Of a stretch of DNA of 64,000 bases, positions 34,958 through 44,944 are shown piece by piece. The stretch spans positions 62,001 through 126,000 of the forward strand of contig JAWKJB010000001.1 of NCBI GenBank assembly GCA_041393965.1. Direction: 5' to 3'. The notes under the pieces were generated by a model. The model saw only the letters and a program-made list of their open reading frames with translations. It was not told the DNA's origin and did not search any database. Source of the DNA: Acidimicrobiia bacterium. GTDB lineage: Bacteria > Actinomycetota > Acidimicrobiia > Spongiisociales > UBA5794. The position numbers were made by a program, and so were the translations under genes. Positions within the stretch are counted from its first letter, which is position 1. Each line of letters starts with the position of its first letter.

Positions 34958-36264
34958 TAGGACAGGAACCCTTCGTAGTTGCGCATCGTGAGCTGGCTCT
35001 CGATCTGCTTGGTGGTTTCGAGAGCAACGCCAGCCACGATGATGATCGACACACCCGAAAGGCCGACCGGCACATTCCAGTACCAGCCGAAGAGCGACGG
35101 GAGCACCGTGACCACCGCGAGATACATGGCGCCCGGAAGGGTGATCCGGCTCAGGACATGCGACAGGTAGTTGACCGTTGCCCGCCCAGGCCTGATGCCC
35201 GGGATAAAGCCGCCTTGGCGCTGAATCATGTCTGCCTGGCGCTCCGGATCGAACTGGATCGCCGTATAGAAGTAGGTGAAGAACACCACGAGAAGCGCGA
35301 GCACACCGATGTACCACAGGGACGGTGAGAACCCGCCGCCGCTCGAGGAGAGCATGTTGTCGTTGATCCAGTCACGGACCGCAGCCCCCCACCCGGCCGA
35401 GGGAAGAGCCGATGCGATGAGCGCAGGGAAGTACATGATCGAGGTCGCGAAGATGACGGGGATGACACCTGCCATGTTGACCTTGAGCGGGATGTAGGTC
35501 GACTGGCCACCCATCACCTTCCGGCCCCGCACCCGGCGCGAGAACTGCACGGGTATTCGGCGCTGGCCTTGCTCGATGAAGATGATGCCGATGGTGAGAG
35601 CGACCATCATCGCGGCGATCGTCACGAACTGGTAGGTCTGCGAATTGGTGTTCAGGATCGCGAGCTGGCTCGGGATCTGGCTGATGATGGACACGAAGAT
35701 GAGCAGTGACATCCCGTTGCCGATGCCGCGTTGGGTGATCAGCTCACCCATCCACATGAGCAGGGCGGTACCGGCGGTCATGGTGATCACGACGATGATC
35801 ACATTGCGCGGTGTGAAGTTCGGGATAAGGTCGACGCCGTTGGTGAACTGGCCCGAGTGGAACAGGTACGCAAAGCCGGTTGACTGCAACAGCGCGAGAA
35901 TGACGGTCAGGTATCGGGTCCATTGGGTGATGACCTTCCTCCCCGACTCTCCCTCTTCCTGGAGTGCTTGCAGGCGCGGGATCACCACGGCGAGGAGCTG
36001 CATGATGATCGACGCGGTGATGTACGGCATGATGCCGAGCGCGAAGATGGACAGCTGCGTCAGCGCCCCACCCGAGAACAGGTTCAACAGACCAACGAAA
36101 CCGGATTGCTCTGCCTGGTCTGCGAAGCTGCGTACCGCATCGAGATCGACGCCAGGGACCGGGATCTGGGCACCGAGCCGGTAGATCGCAAAGATGAACA
36201 GGGTGAAGAGGATCTTGTTCCGGAGGTCCCGGATCCTGAAGGCGTTTCTGAAGGCGGTGAGCAT
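34957..36264 (-). CDS. secY: Protein translocase subunit SecY
   Basis: Core channel of the Sec translocon, 435 residues with ten membrane helices. Visible landmarks: LFTLFIFAIYRLGAQIPVPGVD in TM1, GIMPYITASIIMQLL, the cytoplasmic loops EEGESGRKVITQWTRY and FSRRVRGRKVMGGQSTYIPLKVNMAGVIPVIFA. The C-terminus ESQLTMRNYEGFL is typical. It lies 30 bp after rplO. Confidence 0.98.
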   Translation of the reverse strand: MLTAFRNAFRIRDLRNKILFTLFIFAIYRLGAQIPVPGVDLDAVRSFADQAEQSGFVGLLNLFSGGALTQLSIFALGIMPYITASIIMQLLAVVIPRLQALQEEGESGRKVITQWTRYLTVILALLQSTGFAYLFHSGQFTNGVDLIPNFTPRNVIIVVITMTAGTALLMWMGELITQRGIGNGMSLLIFVSIISQIPSQLAILNTNSQTYQFVTIAAMMVALTIGIIFIEQGQRRIPVQFSRRVRGRKVMGGQSTYIPLKVNMAGVIPVIFATSIMYFPALIASALPSAGWGAAVRDWINDNMLSSSGGGFSPSLWYIGVLALLVVFFTYFYTAIQFDPERQADMIQRQGGFIPGIRPGRATVNYLSHVLSRITLPGAMYLAVVTVLPSLFGWYWNVPVGLSGVSIIIVAGVALETTKQIESQLTMRNYEGFLS

Positions 36265-36294
36265 GGCCGTTCCGTGGTTCTCAGCGTGGGACGG

Positions 36295-36735
36295 TCACGA
36301 GTCGATGACTTCGATCGACCCGCCAGCCGACTGGATCTTGTCGGACGCGCCTGCGGAAAAGGCGTGCGCCTTGACCGTGAGCGACACATCGAGGTCACCC
36401 TGGCCGAGGACCTTGATCTTGCCTCGTTGCTTGACGAGTCCCGCATCGCGCATGTCTTGGGGGGTCACGACCGAACCGGCGTCGAAACCGGCAAGCCGCT
36501 CCACATTGATGACCGTGAACTCCTCGCGGTTCGGGTTCTTGAACCCCTTGAATTTCGGGATTCTCCGCTGGAGTGGCGTCTGCCCACCCTCGAAACCCTG
36601 CCGGACGCTGCCTCGCGCCTTGAGGCCCTTCGTGCCGCGACCGGCTGTCTTGCCGCGACGGCCGGACTCACCGCGTCCAACACGGATCTTCCGTTTCTTC
36701 GAGCCTTCGGCTGGGCGTAGGTGATGCAGCTTCAT
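36295..36735 (-). CDS. rplO: 50S ribosomal protein L15
   Basis: 146 residues: MKLHHLRPAEGSKKRKIRVGRGE, GRRGKTAGRGTKGLKAR, then GFEGGQTPLQRRIPKFKGF. The ATG overlaps the rpmD stop by 4 bp. Confidence 0.98.
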   Translation of the reverse strand: MKLHHLRPAEGSKKRKIRVGRGESGRRGKTAGRGTKGLKARGSVRQGFEGGQTPLQRRIPKFKGFKNPNREEFTVINVERLAGFDAGSVVTPQDMRDAGLVKQRGKIKVLGQGDLDVSLTVKAHAFSAGASDKIQSAGGSIEVIDS

Positions 36736-36917
36736 CCGATCTCCTCGATGTCGAGCAGGTGCTTTGCGGCATGCACCATCCCGCGGACCGACTCGTTGTC
36801 CGGTCGCTCCACGGTCGCGTTGATCTTGCGCAGGCCGAGGCTCTCGACGGTCGCCCGCGTCTTCGGCTTCTCGCCGATGAGGCTCCGTCGCAGCGTGATC
36901 CGCAGAGTCTTCGCCAT
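36732..36917 (-). CDS. rpmD: 50S ribosomal protein L30
   Basis: 61 residues, MAKTLRITLRRSLIGEKPKTRATVESLGLRKI in overall pattern, the single-domain bacterial form. It lies 2 bp after rpsE and overlaps rplO by 4 bp. Confidence 0.97.
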   Translation of the reverse strand: MAKTLRITLRRSLIGEKPKTRATVESLGLRKINATVERPDNESVRGMVHAAKHLLDIEEIG

Positions 36918-36919
36918 CG

Positions 36920-37615
36920 CTACACCTGTGTCCGCATCAACTCGGACGAGTTGTACGCAGCGAGTAGCGCTGGCGGGAAGATCTCCTCAGCCCGTTTGCC
37001 GCGCGCCTTTGCAACCTTGTCCGGCCGCTGCTGACGCTTCAGCGCGTCGACGGTTGCTCGCGCCACATTGATGTGTGTCGGCGATCCGAGCGATTTCCCG
37101 AGAATGTTCTCGATCCCGGCAGCCTCGATGATCTGACGGACCGCACCGCCGGCAATGACCCCGGTACCGGGTGCCGCCGGCTTGAGCAGAACCCGGCTTG
37201 CACCCTGGACCCCGACGATCTCGTGAATGATCGTCGTACCCGCCATCGGGACATCGAACATCTCCTTGCGGGCGAGCTCGAACGCCTTTTGGATCGCAGC
37301 GGGGACTTCCTTGGCCTTGCCGTATCCGATCCCAACCCTGCCCTTGCCGTTGCCGACGGCGACGAGGGCCGTGAACGAGAATCGGCGGCCGCCCTTGACG
37401 ACCTTGGCAACACGGTTGATGGCGATCACGCGCTCGTCGAGGTCGGATTGCTCGCGTTCGCGTGGACGCCGATCGTCCCGACGACCGCGCTTCTTGGTGT
37501 CCTGGTCGCGGCCTTCCTGCTTGGCCTTGGCTGGTCGACCCGCGGGGCGCCCACCGGAAGGCCGTGGTGCTCCGCTCTTCGTCCTGGGGACGCGCGCTGG
37601 TTTGTCTGATGTCAT
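36920..37615 (-). CDS. rpsE: 30S ribosomal protein S5 with basic N-terminal extension
   Basis: 231 residues; the S5 core begins near residue 57 ([32 protein letters not shown]). The first 55 residues are Pro, Gly, Arg and Lys rich ([29 protein letters not shown]). [33 protein letters not shown] marks the C-terminal domain. rplR ends 9 bp upstream. Confidence 0.97.
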   Translation of the reverse strand: MTSDKPARVPRTKSGAPRPSGGRPAGRPAKAKQEGRDQDTKKRGRRDDRRPREREQSDLDERVIAINRVAKVVKGGRRFSFTALVAVGNGKGRVGIGYGKAKEVPAAIQKAFELARKEMFDVPMAGTTIIHEIVGVQGASRVLLKPAAPGTGVIAGGAVRQIIEAAGIENILGKSLGSPTHINVARATVDALKRQQRPDKVAKARGKRAEEIFPPALLAAYNSSELMRTQV

Positions 37616-37624
37616 CGATCGTTC

Positions 37625-37978
37625 CTAAAACTCGAGTCCGGCTTCGCGTGCTGCATCGGCAAGTGCCCGTATCCGACCGTGGTACTTGTAGCCACCACGA
37701 TCGAACACCACCTTGGTGATGCCGCTGTCCTTGGCGCGGGCCCCGATGAGCGTACCCACCTCGGCAGCGGCATCAACGGTGAGACTCGCTGCGGTGACCG
37801 CCGATTCACGGGTCGATGCGGCAGCAAGCGTGTGAGCTGCATCGTCGTCGATGAGCTGTGCGTAGATGTGCTTATTGGACCGAAACACGGCAAGCCTTGG
37901 ACGGTCGTGTGTTCCGTGCACCGACTTGCGGACCCGGAAATGGCGCCGCCGTCGAGCTCCTGTGCGTGTGCCTCTCAT
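37625..37978 (-). CDS. rplR: 50S ribosomal protein L18
   Basis: 117 residues: [35 protein letters not shown] is the 5S rRNA-binding signature and [26 protein letters not shown] the C-terminus. Its start overlaps rplF by 4 bp. Confidence 0.98.
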   Translation of the reverse strand: MRGTRTGARRRRHFRVRKSVHGTHDRPRLAVFRSNKHIYAQLIDDDAAHTLAAASTRESAVTAASLTVDAAAEVGTLIGARAKDSGITKVVFDRGGYKYHGRIRALADAAREAGLEF

Positions 37979-38517
37979 CCGGTGACACCCGCCTTCCCTG
38001 CCTTGCGTCGAACGCTCTCGTTGGCGTATCGGATGCCCTTGCCCTTGTACGGTTCTGGAGGTCTGACGGCTCGGATGTCCGCAGCGACCTGCCCGACGAG
38101 CTGCTTGTCGATTCCGTTCACGACGATTCGCGTCGGCTCCGGTACCTCGAAGACAATGCCGTCTGGCGCATCGATAACCACCGGATGGGAGAACCCGACC
38201 TGGAGTTCGAGCTGGGTACCCTTGAGCGCTGCCCGGTAACCGACACCCACAGCGGTGAGTTCCTTGGAGTAGCCATCTGAGACACCAATGACCATGTTGT
38301 TCAACAGCGCCCGAGTCAATCCGTGAAGCGCACGCGTGGTTCGCTCGTCGTTTGTGCGATCGACCGACACCACGCCGTCGTCGACTTCGACGGTCAATGT
38401 GCCGCTGATCGACTGGGTGAGGGATCCCTTCGGACCCTTCACCTCAACGCCACCGTCAGTCACGGCGACCGCAACTCCTTCTGGCAGGTTGATGGGGTTC
38501 TTGCCGACACGACTCAT
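37975..38517 (-). CDS. rplF: 50S ribosomal protein L6
   Basis: 180 residues, starting [18 protein letters not shown], with VKGPKGSL, the repeated L6 domain and the terminal [23 protein letters not shown]. It follows rpsH by 3 bp. Confidence 0.98.
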   Translation of the reverse strand: MSRVGKNPINLPEGVAVAVTDGGVEVKGPKGSLTQSISGTLTVEVDDGVVSVDRTNDERTTRALHGLTRALLNNMVIGVSDGYSKELTAVGVGYRAALKGTQLELQVGFSHPVVIDAPDGIVFEVPEPTRIVVNGIDKQLVGQVAADIRAVRPPEPYKGKGIRYANESVRRKAGKAGVTG

Positions 38518-38520
38518 GGG

Positions 38521-38916
38521 TCACCACACCTTGCAGAGGATCTCGCCACCGACATTGCGCTGGCGGGCCTCCCGGTCGGTCATGACGCCCGTGGAGGTCG
38601 ACACGATGGACACCCCGATCCCACCACGCACACGGTCAATGTCGCTTGCCCCCCGGTAGACCCGATGCCCTGGCCGTGAAACACGCTGAATGCCCTTGAG
38701 GACGCGTCGGCGGTCGCGGTCGTAACGGAGGGTGACGACGAGCTCCTGCCCGACCGTTGCCTCCCGGGTGCTCCACGAATCGATGAAGCCCTCCTCGGAG
38801 AGGATTCGGGCGATCTCTTCTTTGATCTTGGACGACGGCATCACGGTCGACGGGTGCAACGCCGTGTTCGCGTTGCGAATCCTCGTCAGCATGTCGGAGA
38901 TGGGGTCGGTCACCAT
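38521..38916 (-). CDS. rpsH: 30S ribosomal protein S8
   Basis: 131 residues starting MVTDPISDMLTRIRNANTA, ending with the conserved GVMTDREARQRNVGGEILCKVW. The ATG at 38916 follows the rpsN stop by 2 bp; in-frame sequence to 39036 lies inside rpsN. S8 represses the spc operon in E. coli; no site was identified here. Confidence 0.98.
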   Translation of the reverse strand: MVTDPISDMLTRIRNANTALHPSTVMPSSKIKEEIARILSEEGFIDSWSTREATVGQELVVTLRYDRDRRRVLKGIQRVSRPGHRVYRGASDIDRVRGGIGVSIVSTSTGVMTDREARQRNVGGEILCKVW

Positions 38917-38918
38917 CG

Positions 38919-39224
38919 CTACCACGACGCCTTTCGGATGCCGGGGAGCTCGCCACGGTGAGCCATGTTGCGCAGCGCAATGCGTGAAAGGCCGAACTTG
39001 CGGAAGTAGCCCCGCGGTCGACCCGAGACAGCGCACCGGTTCCGGTACCTCGTCGCGCTGGCATCACGCGGCATCTTCGCGATCTGGGCGTAGGCCTCCC
39101 GCTTCTCCTCGTAGGACGCGTCGGGGTCCTTGGCAATCTTGATCAGCTCAGCGCGGCGCTTTGCATACCGGTCGATCGTCTCGGCACGCTTGCGGTTCTT
39201 CGCGATCTTGGATGTCTTCGCCAT
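38919..39224 (-). CDS. rpsN: 30S ribosomal protein S14 (long zinc-free type)
   Basis: 101 residues with [25 protein letters not shown] and [40 protein letters not shown]. Only one cysteine is present, so this is the long form without the two CxxC zinc pairs. Many actinomycetes have the short 61-residue zinc form at this position. It shares a base with the rplE stop (TGATG). Confidence 0.97.
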   Translation of the reverse strand: MAKTSKIAKNRKRAETIDRYAKRRAELIKIAKDPDASYEEKREAYAQIAKMPRDASATRYRNRCAVSGRPRGYFRKFGLSRIALRNMAHRGELPGIRKASW

Positions 39225-39781
39225 CAGGCACCTACCTGCTGTCTGCGGAACGGGAACCCGAACGCATCAAGGAGCGCCCGTCCGGCTGCGTCGGTCTCCG
39301 CGGTGGTCACCAGGGTGATGTCCATGCCGCGGACCTTTTGAACTTTGTCGTAGTCGATCTCGGGGAAGATCAGCTGCTCGGTCACCCCGAAGCTGTAGTT
39401 CCCCCTCCCGTCGAAGCCCTTCGGGCTCAAACCACGGAAGTCGCGGATCCGTGGGATCGCGAGAGCCACAAGCCTATCGAGAAACTCCCACATACGATCA
39501 CCGCGAAGGGTGACATGGGCGCCGATCGCCTGGCCCTCCCGCACCTTGAAGTTCGAGACCGACTTGCGGGCCCGGTTCACCCTCGGTTGCTGGCCGGTGA
39601 TGACACGCAGATCGTCCACAACGCCATCGATGAGCTTCGCGTCGGCAGCGGCGTCGCCTGCCCCCATGTTGACGACGATCTTGGAAAGCCGAGGTACCTG
39701 CATCACATTGTCGACCGCGAGCTGCTCCTTGAGCTGCCCTTTGATGGTCGATTCGTACTGCTCCTTGAGCCGCGGCGCCAT
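39224..39781 (-). CDS. rplE: 50S ribosomal protein L5
   Basis: 185 residues; [52 protein letters not shown] and the [34 protein letters not shown] signature. Its ATG shares a base with the rplX stop. Confidence 0.98.
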   Translation of the reverse strand: MAPRLKEQYESTIKGQLKEQLAVDNVMQVPRLSKIVVNMGAGDAAADAKLIDGVVDDLRVITGQQPRVNRARKSVSNFKVREGQAIGAHVTLRGDRMWEFLDRLVALAIPRIRDFRGLSPKGFDGRGNYSFGVTEQLIFPEIDYDKVQKVRGMDITLVTTAETDAAGRALLDAFGFPFRRQQVGA

Positions 39782-40089
39782 CAGAGATCACCCCCACACT
39801 TGCGGCACACACGGAACTTCTCTCCACTGTCGTCGATGCGGGCACCGATCTTCGTCGGCCCACACTCGGGGCATACGATCATCACATTCGACGCATCGAT
39901 CGGCATGTCCTTGTCGATGATGCCTCCGGTGTTGAGCTCTCCTGTCGCACGCTGATGGCGCTTCGCTGTCGCGACACCCTCGACGATGATGCGGTTTTGC
40001 TTGGGGAATACCTTTGCGATCTTCGACTCGGTTCCCGCGTCCTTGCCCGCGATCACCATCACCGTGTCACCGCTTCGGAGTTTCATCAC
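39781..40089 (-). CDS. rplX: 50S ribosomal protein L24
   Basis: 102 residues with the KOW motif ([27 protein letters not shown]) and a C-terminal zinc ribbon: CPECG (about 75-79) and CRKCG (about 95-99). It overlaps rplN by 4 bp. Confidence 0.97.
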   Translation of the reverse strand: MMKLRSGDTVMVIAGKDAGTESKIAKVFPKQNRIIVEGVATAKRHQRATGELNTGGIIDKDMPIDASNVMIVCPECGPTKIGARIDDSGEKFRVCRKCGGDL

Positions 40090-40454
40090 AGCACCTCCGG
40101 GGCGAGCGAGACGATCCGCATAAACTTCTTGTCGCGAAGCTCGCGGGCAACGGGGCCGAAGATGCGGGTTCCGCGAGGCTGCTGCTGATCGTTGATGATC
40201 ACACAGGCGTTCTCGTCGAAACGGATGTAGGAACCGTCGTCGCGACGGTTCTCTTTGGCGGTACGGACCACCACGGCCTTGACGACTTCGCCCTTGCGGA
40301 CGCCACCACCGGGGTTCGCATCCTTGACCGTTGCGACGATGACATCACCGACCGAGGCATAGCGTCGACCGGACCCTCCGAGCACGCGGATGCACAGCAC
40401 CTCTCGGGCTCCCGAGTTGTCGGCAACCTTGAGTCGGGTCTCTTGTTGGATCAT
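40086..40454 (-). CDS. rplN: 50S ribosomal protein L14
   Basis: 122 residues starting [31 protein letters not shown], with [17 protein letters not shown] core and the C-terminal [13 protein letters not shown]. It overlaps rpsQ by 4 bp. Confidence 0.98.
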   Translation of the reverse strand: MIQQETRLKVADNSGAREVLCIRVLGGSGRRYASVGDVIVATVKDANPGGGVRKGEVVKAVVVRTAKENRRDDGSYIRFDENACVIINDQQQPRGTRIFGPVARELRDKKFMRIVSLAPEVL

Positions 40455-40705
40455 CGTGCCCGCTCCACGATCTCAGCGACCCGCCACCGCTTCGACTTCG
40501 ACAGGGGGCGTGTCTCAACGATGCGCACGGTGTCCCCGATGTGGGCGTCATTGGCCTCGTCATGTGCGTGGTACTTCTTGCGGACAGGCACGGTCTTGCC
40601 GTAGCGGGCGTGCCGCTTGGCATCCCGTACCTCGACGGTGACAGTCTTGTCCCTCGCGTCGGAAACGACGATTCCGACGCGAACCTTGCGGTGTGCGCGT
40701 TCCAT
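40451..40705 (-). CDS. rpsQ: 30S ribosomal protein S17
   Basis: 84 residues: [48 protein letters not shown] and [20 protein letters not shown]. It directly abuts rpmC. Confidence 0.98.
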   Translation of the reverse strand: MERAHRKVRVGIVVSDARDKTVTVEVRDAKRHARYGKTVPVRKKYHAHDEANDAHIGDTVRIVETRPLSKSKRWRVAEIVERAR

Positions 40706-40924
40706 CTACGCTTCCTCCTGTTGGGCTCGCCACTCGGCGATCTCCTGTTCACGCATCACGGTCGCGATGCGCGCAACCTCACGCTTGACCTCGCTGAGGC
40801 GAGCGGTGTTGTCGAGCTGATTCGTCACGAGCTGGAAGCGGAGGTTGAACAGCTCCTCTTTCGCCTCGTCGAGTTTCGTGTTCAGCTCCTGGTAGTTCAG
40901 CTTGCGCAGTTCGAGAGCCTTCAT
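40706..40924 (-). CDS. rpmC: 50S ribosomal protein L29
   Basis: 72 residues: [20 protein letters not shown], then [32 protein letters not shown]. The ATG at 40924 overlaps the rplP stop by 4 bp; the frame is open far upstream (to 41443), but only within rplP and rpsC. Confidence 0.97.
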   Translation of the reverse strand: MKALELRKLNYQELNTKLDEAKEELFNLRFQLVTNQLDNTARLSEVKREVARIATVMREQEIAEWRAQQEEA

Positions 40925-41334
40925 AGATCCTCCCGCCTGACAAACTTCGCCTTCACCGGGAGCTTGTGTGCGGCGAGCCTCATCGCCTCTCGCGCAAGCT
41001 CTTCGTCCACACCCGACATCTCGAACATCACGCGGCCCGGTTTCACGACCGCAACCCAGTACTCGGGGTTGCCCTTGCCGGAACCCATGCGTGTCTCTGC
41101 GGGCTTCTCGGTGATGGGCTTGTCGGGGAAGATGGTGATCCATACCTTCCCTCCGCGCTTGATCTTGCGGGTCATCGCGATACGAGCAGCTTCGATCTGG
41201 CGGGAGGTGATCCAGCCACGCTCTTGGGCCTGGAGTCCGTAGTCGCCGAACGACACGCGGGTTCCCCCCTTGGCCTTGCCCTGCATTCGTCCCTTCTGGA
41301 CCTTGCGGTACTTGGTTCGCTTCGGCATCAACAT
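40921..41334 (-). CDS. rplP: 50S ribosomal protein L16
   Basis: 137 residues with [48 protein letters not shown] core and [33 protein letters not shown] at 41334 shares a base with the rpsC stop (TGATG); ATG at 41328 is the family's usual start and an equally good choice. Confidence 0.97.
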   Translation of the reverse strand: MLMPKRTKYRKVQKGRMQGKAKGGTRVSFGDYGLQAQERGWITSRQIEAARIAMTRKIKRGGKVWITIFPDKPITEKPAETRMGSGKGNPEYWVAVVKPGRVMFEMSGVDEELAREAMRLAAHKLPVKAKFVRREDL

Positions 41335-42422
41335 CAGGACGGCTCGCTTTGCTCAGCTGGCTCGCTTTGCTCGCCAGCTTCAGTTGACGGTTCACGGTTT
41401 TCAGTTTTCGGTTCACTGTTTTCAGTTTTCGGTTCACTGTCAACAGTTAACTGTGAACTGTCAACAGTCAACTGTGAACTGTCTTCAGTTGACGGTTCAC
41501 GGTTCACAGTTGGCGGTGAACTGCTCTCCGTTAACGGTGAACTGCTCTCAGCCTCTCTTGCTTCTTCCAGCTCGGCTTCAGCGTCCGCGGCGGTCAGCTT
41601 CTTGCCGCCTCCGGCCTCGATGAGGCGGCGACCGCTCTTGCCGCCTCCGGCCTCGACAACCCGCTTTCCACCGCCGGCTTCGATGATCCGTTTCTCACGC
41701 CCGCCCCCAGCGGCCTGTTCGGCTCGCGACTTGATCGACTTGCGTCGACCGTCATCCGGAGCTCCGGTTGCGGACCTCCCGAGGGTGCGTTGGCGTTTCA
41801 TCACATCGCCCTTGTACACCCACACCTTCACACCGATCGCACCGACGGTCGTCGAGGCGGTTGCCTGCCCGAAGTCGATGTCGGCCCGCAGCGTGTGCAA
41901 CGGGACGCGCCCTTCGAGGTACCACTCGCGCCGACCCATGTCGGCGCCGCCAAGACGGCCGGACGCTTGAACCCGGACGCCTTCGGCTCCCGCCTTGAGC
42001 GCGGTCGACACGGTTCGCTTCATCGCCCTTCGGAACGACACCCGTCCCTCAAGCTGATCGGCAACACTGCGAGCCAGCAGCGTCGCATCGAGCTCGGGAT
42101 TGTGAACTTCGATGACATTGAACTTGACGGTGCGTCCCGAGAGATCCTCGAGTCCTGCACGCATGCGGTCCGCCTCGGAACCACCACGGCCGATCACGAC
42201 GCCGGGCCGGCCGGTGTGGACATCCACCTGCACCTTCTTGTCCCCGATCCGCTCGATGTCGATGCGCGAGATTGCACCGCGTTGGAGTTCGGTGTTGAGG
42301 AACGAGCGAATCCGGTGATCCTCGGCGATCTGCGCGGCGTAATCCTTGTCGCTGTACCAGCGCGCCTTCCAGTCGGTGACGATGCCGAGACGAAGGCCGT
42401 ACGGGTGGGTCTTTTGTCCCAT
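41334..42422 (-). CDS. rpsC: 30S ribosomal protein S3 with long repetitive C-terminal extension
   Basis: 362 residues, against roughly 210-275 in most bacteria. The first 215 or so are normal S3: [19 protein letters not shown], the KH domain with [16 protein letters not shown], and [30 protein letters not shown]. After that come three EAGGGK units, an Ala/Glu-rich stretch, then an acidic Ser/Thr/Glu tail containing SQLTVDS twice, SEPKTEN twice and [12 protein letters not shown]. The tail is encoded by 21-bp and 18-bp tandem repeats. ATG at 42422 shares a base with the rplV stop. Whether the tail is kept on the ribosome is unknown. Confidence 0.95.
   Translation of the reverse strand: MGQKTHPYGLRLGIVTDWKARWYSDKDYAAQIAEDHRIRSFLNTELQRGAISRIDIERIGDKKVQVDVHTGRPGVVIGRGGSEADRMRAGLEDLSGRTVKFNVIEVHNPELDATLLARSVADQLEGRVSFRRAMKRTVSTALKAGAEGVRVQASGRLGGADMGRREWYLEGRVPLHTLRADIDFGQATASTTVGAIGVKVWVYKGDVMKRQRTLGRSATGAPDDGRRKSIKSRAEQAAGGGREKRIIEAGGGKRVVEAGGGKSGRRLIEAGGGKKLTAADAEAELEEAREAESSSPLTESSSPPTVNREPSTEDSSQLTVDSSQLTVDSEPKTENSEPKTENREPSTEAGEQSEPAEQSEPS
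41341..41376. repeat. 18-bp tandem repeat at the 3' end of rpsC
   Basis: Two copies of an 18-bp unit beginning GGCTCGCTTTGCTC (41341-41358 and 41359-41376), differing only in the last four bases. They encode EQSEPA and EQSEPS at the C-terminus of S3. Confidence 0.85.
41397..41438. repeat. 21-bp perfect tandem repeat in rpsC
   Basis: Two identical 21-bp copies (41397-41417, 41418-41438) containing CAGTTTTCGGTTCACT. In the S3 frame they encode SEPKTEN twice. Confidence 0.9.
41441..41482. repeat. 21-bp tandem repeat in rpsC, second family
   Basis: Two 21-bp copies (41441-41461, 41462-41482) containing AACTGTGAACTGT, with one mismatch. They encode SQLTVDS twice. The word ACTGTGAACTGT recurs in the tuf-rpsJ spacer. 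Confidence 0.9.
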
Positions 42423-42769
42423 CAGGCGTCCTCCTCGTGACGATCTGAAACAACGATGGTGATATGGCTCGTCCGCTTCTTGATCTGCGTTGCGCGGCCG
42501 CGTGCCCGGGGACGCCATCGCTTCAAGGTCGGCCCCTCATCGGCATATGCCTCTGCGACGAAGAGCTCGTGGGAGTCGAGAGCGAAATTGTGCTCGGCGT
42601 TTGCGACAGCCGAGTCGAGTACCTTCTTGATGGTCCCGGCCGCCTTGCGGTTGGTGAACTGCAAGACCGCGTCGGCCTCCTGGACCGGAAGACCCCGGAC
42701 AAGGTCGAGCACGCGCCGCACCTTCGACGGCGACTGCCGGATGTACTTGGCCTGTGCGCGTGCGTTCAT
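42422..42769 (-). CDS. rplV: 50S ribosomal protein L22
   Basis: 115 residues: [56 protein letters not shown] (the exit-tunnel hairpin) and TSHITIVV. It overlaps rpsS by 4 bp. Confidence 0.98.
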   Translation of the reverse strand: MNARAQAKYIRQSPSKVRRVLDLVRGLPVQEADAVLQFTNRKAAGTIKKVLDSAVANAEHNFALDSHELFVAEAYADEGPTLKRWRPRARGRATQIKKRTSHITIVVSDRHEEDA

Positions 42770-43044
42770 CGTCGGGTCACCGATCTGTCGACGGTGTGGC
42801 CGCGGAAGGTTCGGGTCGGAGCGAACTCCCCGAGCTTGTGGCCGACCATCGACTCGGAGATGTACACGGGAACATGCTTACGCCCGTCGTGCACGGCGAT
42901 CGTGTGACCGACCATTTCCGGGATGATCGTCGAGCGCCTGCTCCAGGTTCGGATCACACGCTTGTCCTTGCTTGCGTTGGCCTTCTCGATCTTCACAAGG
43001 AGGTGCTCGTCGACGAACGGGCCCTTCTTCAGGCTTCTCGCCAT
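42766..43044 (-). CDS. rpsS: 30S ribosomal protein S19
   Basis: 92 residues: [52 protein letters not shown] and [16 protein letters not shown]. It follows rplB by 3 bp. Confidence 0.98.
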   Translation of the reverse strand: MARSLKKGPFVDEHLLVKIEKANASKDKRVIRTWSRRSTIIPEMVGHTIAVHDGRKHVPVYISESMVGHKLGEFAPTRTFRGHTVDRSVTRR

Positions 43045-43047
43045 GAC

Positions 43048-43881
43048 CTACCTCTTCCCCTTCTGGGAGCGACGACGCACGATGTACTTGTCGCTTGCCT
43101 TGTTCTTCTTGCGGGTCTTGCGCTCCGGTTTCCCCCACGGGCTCACCGGATGCCTGCCGCCGGAGCTGCGTCCCTCGCCACCGCCAAGCGGATGATCGAC
43201 GGGGTTCATCGCGACACCGCGGGTCTGGGGACGCTTGCCCTTCCAACGATTCCGACCAGCTTTGCCGATCTTGACGAGTTCAGCTTCGGTGTTGCCGACC
43301 TGCCCGATCGTCGCTCGACAGTCGAGGTGCACCTGGCGCATCTCGCCCGATGGCAGACGCAGCAGCGCCACATCGCTCTCCTTGGACATCAGCTGAATGG
43401 CCGTCCCTGCAGAACGGCCCAACTTCGCTCCACCACCTGGACGCATCTCGACGCCGTGGACTACCGTACCGGTTGGGATGTTGCGAAGCGGCAGCGCGTT
43501 CCCTGGGCGGATCTCGGCGCCCGAACCCGACTCGAGCATGTCACCGACCTTGATACCGACCGGCGCGAGGATGTACCGCTTCTCACCGTCGACATAGTGG
43601 AGCAAGGCGATCCGCGCGTTCCGGTTCGGGTCGTATTCGATCCCTGCAACCTTTGCCGGAACGCCGTCCTTGTTCCTACGGAAGTCCACAATTCGGTAGC
43701 GACGCTTGTGGGCCCCGCCTCGATGGCGCGAGGTGATCCTGCCATACGAGTTCCGGCCCGATGACCGCTTCTTGGGGGCGAGCAACGACTTTTCCGGTTT
43801 GCTCTTCGTGATCGTGTCGAAGTCCGACACGGTCTGGAACCGGCGACCCGGCGATGTTGGTTTGAGTTTCTTGACACCCAT
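43048..43881 (-). CDS. rplB: 50S ribosomal protein L2
   Basis: 277 residues starting [20 protein letters not shown]; includes [21 protein letters not shown] and [21 protein letters not shown], whose His lies near the peptidyl-transferase centre. ATG at 43881 follows the rplW stop by 2 bp; in-frame sequence to 44178 lies in rplW. Confidence 0.98.
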   Translation of the reverse strand: MGVKKLKPTSPGRRFQTVSDFDTITKSKPEKSLLAPKKRSSGRNSYGRITSRHRGGAHKRRYRIVDFRRNKDGVPAKVAGIEYDPNRNARIALLHYVDGEKRYILAPVGIKVGDMLESGSGAEIRPGNALPLRNIPTGTVVHGVEMRPGGGAKLGRSAGTAIQLMSKESDVALLRLPSGEMRQVHLDCRATIGQVGNTEAELVKIGKAGRNRWKGKRPQTRGVAMNPVDHPLGGGEGRSSGGRHPVSPWGKPERKTRKKNKASDKYIVRRRSQKGKR

Positions 43882-43883
43882 CG

Positions 43884-44171
43884 TTACACCTCGAAGACAT
43901 CGATCGAGTCGCCAACGGCGAGCGTCACGATGGCACGCTTGGTGTGCTTGCGCTGGCCAACGGTCCACCCCGTTCGTTTGCGCTTGCCTTGGCGATTCAT
44001 CGTGTTCACGGACACGACCGTGACATCGAAGATCTTCTGGATTGCTTGCTTGATCTCGGTCTTGTTGGAGCGACGATCGACAACGAATGTGTAGCTGTTG
44101 GCGTCGGAGACGAGGTCGTACGACTTCTCCGAAACGACCGGCTCGAAGATGATATCGCGAGGGTTCTTCAT
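43884..44171 (-). CDS. rplW: 50S ribosomal protein L23
   Basis: 95 residues: [53 protein letters not shown] and [24 protein letters not shown] docking point for trigger factor and SRP at the tunnel exit. It overlaps rplD by 4 bp. Confidence 0.97.
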   Translation of the reverse strand: MKNPRDIIFEPVVSEKSYDLVSDANSYTFVVDRRSNKTEIKQAIQKIFDVTVVSVNTMNRQGKRKRTGWTVGQRKHTKRAIVTLAVGDSIDVFEV

Positions 44172-44944
44172 GCGGCACCCCCTTCGAAGGTGCTGTTCAC
44201 GGTCGACGGGTCATGACCTTTCGCCTCGGAAACGGACTCATACGCTTCCGGGCTGGAATCTGGAATCCGAGATCTGATGTCTTCCGCATTCGCGGCGTGG
44301 GCTTCGGTGCCGCGAGGAGCGCCCTGCCCGAGTTCCAGGGTTCCGCGGCTCATCACGATCGTGTCCGCCCACAGCACATCGTAGGTGTTCGCTTGGCCGA
44401 GGTTGTGGGCGATGACCTGATCGAGGTTCCGGAAGGACTTGATCGCGGTCCGTTCGTGGTCCTCGGCGATGAGGAGCACCTTGCCCGTAACCCCCATTGC
44501 GTCGAGTAGGGCGACCGCCTTCTTCGTCTTCGGCTCGTCCCAGGCTGCAAAGTCCTCCACAACCTTGATTTGTCCGGCTGCGGCACGCACCGACAGCGCG
44601 CTTCGAAGGGCGAGGCGGCGCATCTTCTTCGGTGTTCGTTGCCGGTAGTCGCGCGGCTTCGGGCCGTGGGCAACTCCGCCACCCGCCCATTGTGGGGACC
44701 GGATGGATCCATGCCGAGCACGACCGAGCCCTTTCTGACGCCACGGCTTGCGTCCACCGCCGCGGACCTCGGCCCGCGTCTTGGTGGAGTGCGTACCTGC
44801 CCGCCGCGCAGCGAGCTGCGCGGTCACGACTTGGTGCATCACGGCCGTGTTGGGCTCAAGCCCGAATACATCCGGATTGAGGTCGACGGTTCCCTTCTCG
44901 GTGCCGTCGGCGGCGTACAGCTCGGCGGTGAATCTGTCAGCCAT
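44168..44944 (-). CDS. rplD: 50S ribosomal protein L4 with C-terminal extension
   Basis: 258 residues, about 40 more than usual. Core: [43 protein letters not shown] (tunnel-constriction loop), [21 protein letters not shown]. After about residue 215 comes an extra tail rich in Ala, Glu and Ser. L4 autoregulates the S10 operon in E. coli. It overlaps rplC by 8 bp. Confidence 0.96.
   Translation of the reverse strand: MADRFTAELYAADGTEKGTVDLNPDVFGLEPNTAVMHQVVTAQLAARRAGTHSTKTRAEVRGGGRKPWRQKGLGRARHGSIRSPQWAGGGVAHGPKPRDYRQRTPKKMRRLALRSALSVRAAAGQIKVVEDFAAWDEPKTKKAVALLDAMGVTGKVLLIAEDHERTAIKSFRNLDQVIAHNLGQANTYDVLWADTIVMSRGTLELGQGAPRGTEAHAANAEDIRSRIPDSSPEAYESVSEAKGHDPSTVNSTFEGGAA

Noticed and set aside
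34958..35317. N-terminal extension of adk to 35317
   Set aside because: It is an out-of-frame shadow of secY; the adenylate kinase P-loop begins right after 34957.
40925..41443. Long frame upstream of rpmC reading TVNRKLK repeats
   Set aside because: It is a shadow of rplP and the repetitive rpsC tail; L29 begins at 40924 with its normal N-terminus.
41341..41482. CRISPR array in the repeat region of rpsC
   Set aside because: The repeats are contiguous, 18-21 bp, without unique spacers, and encode an in-frame protein tail.
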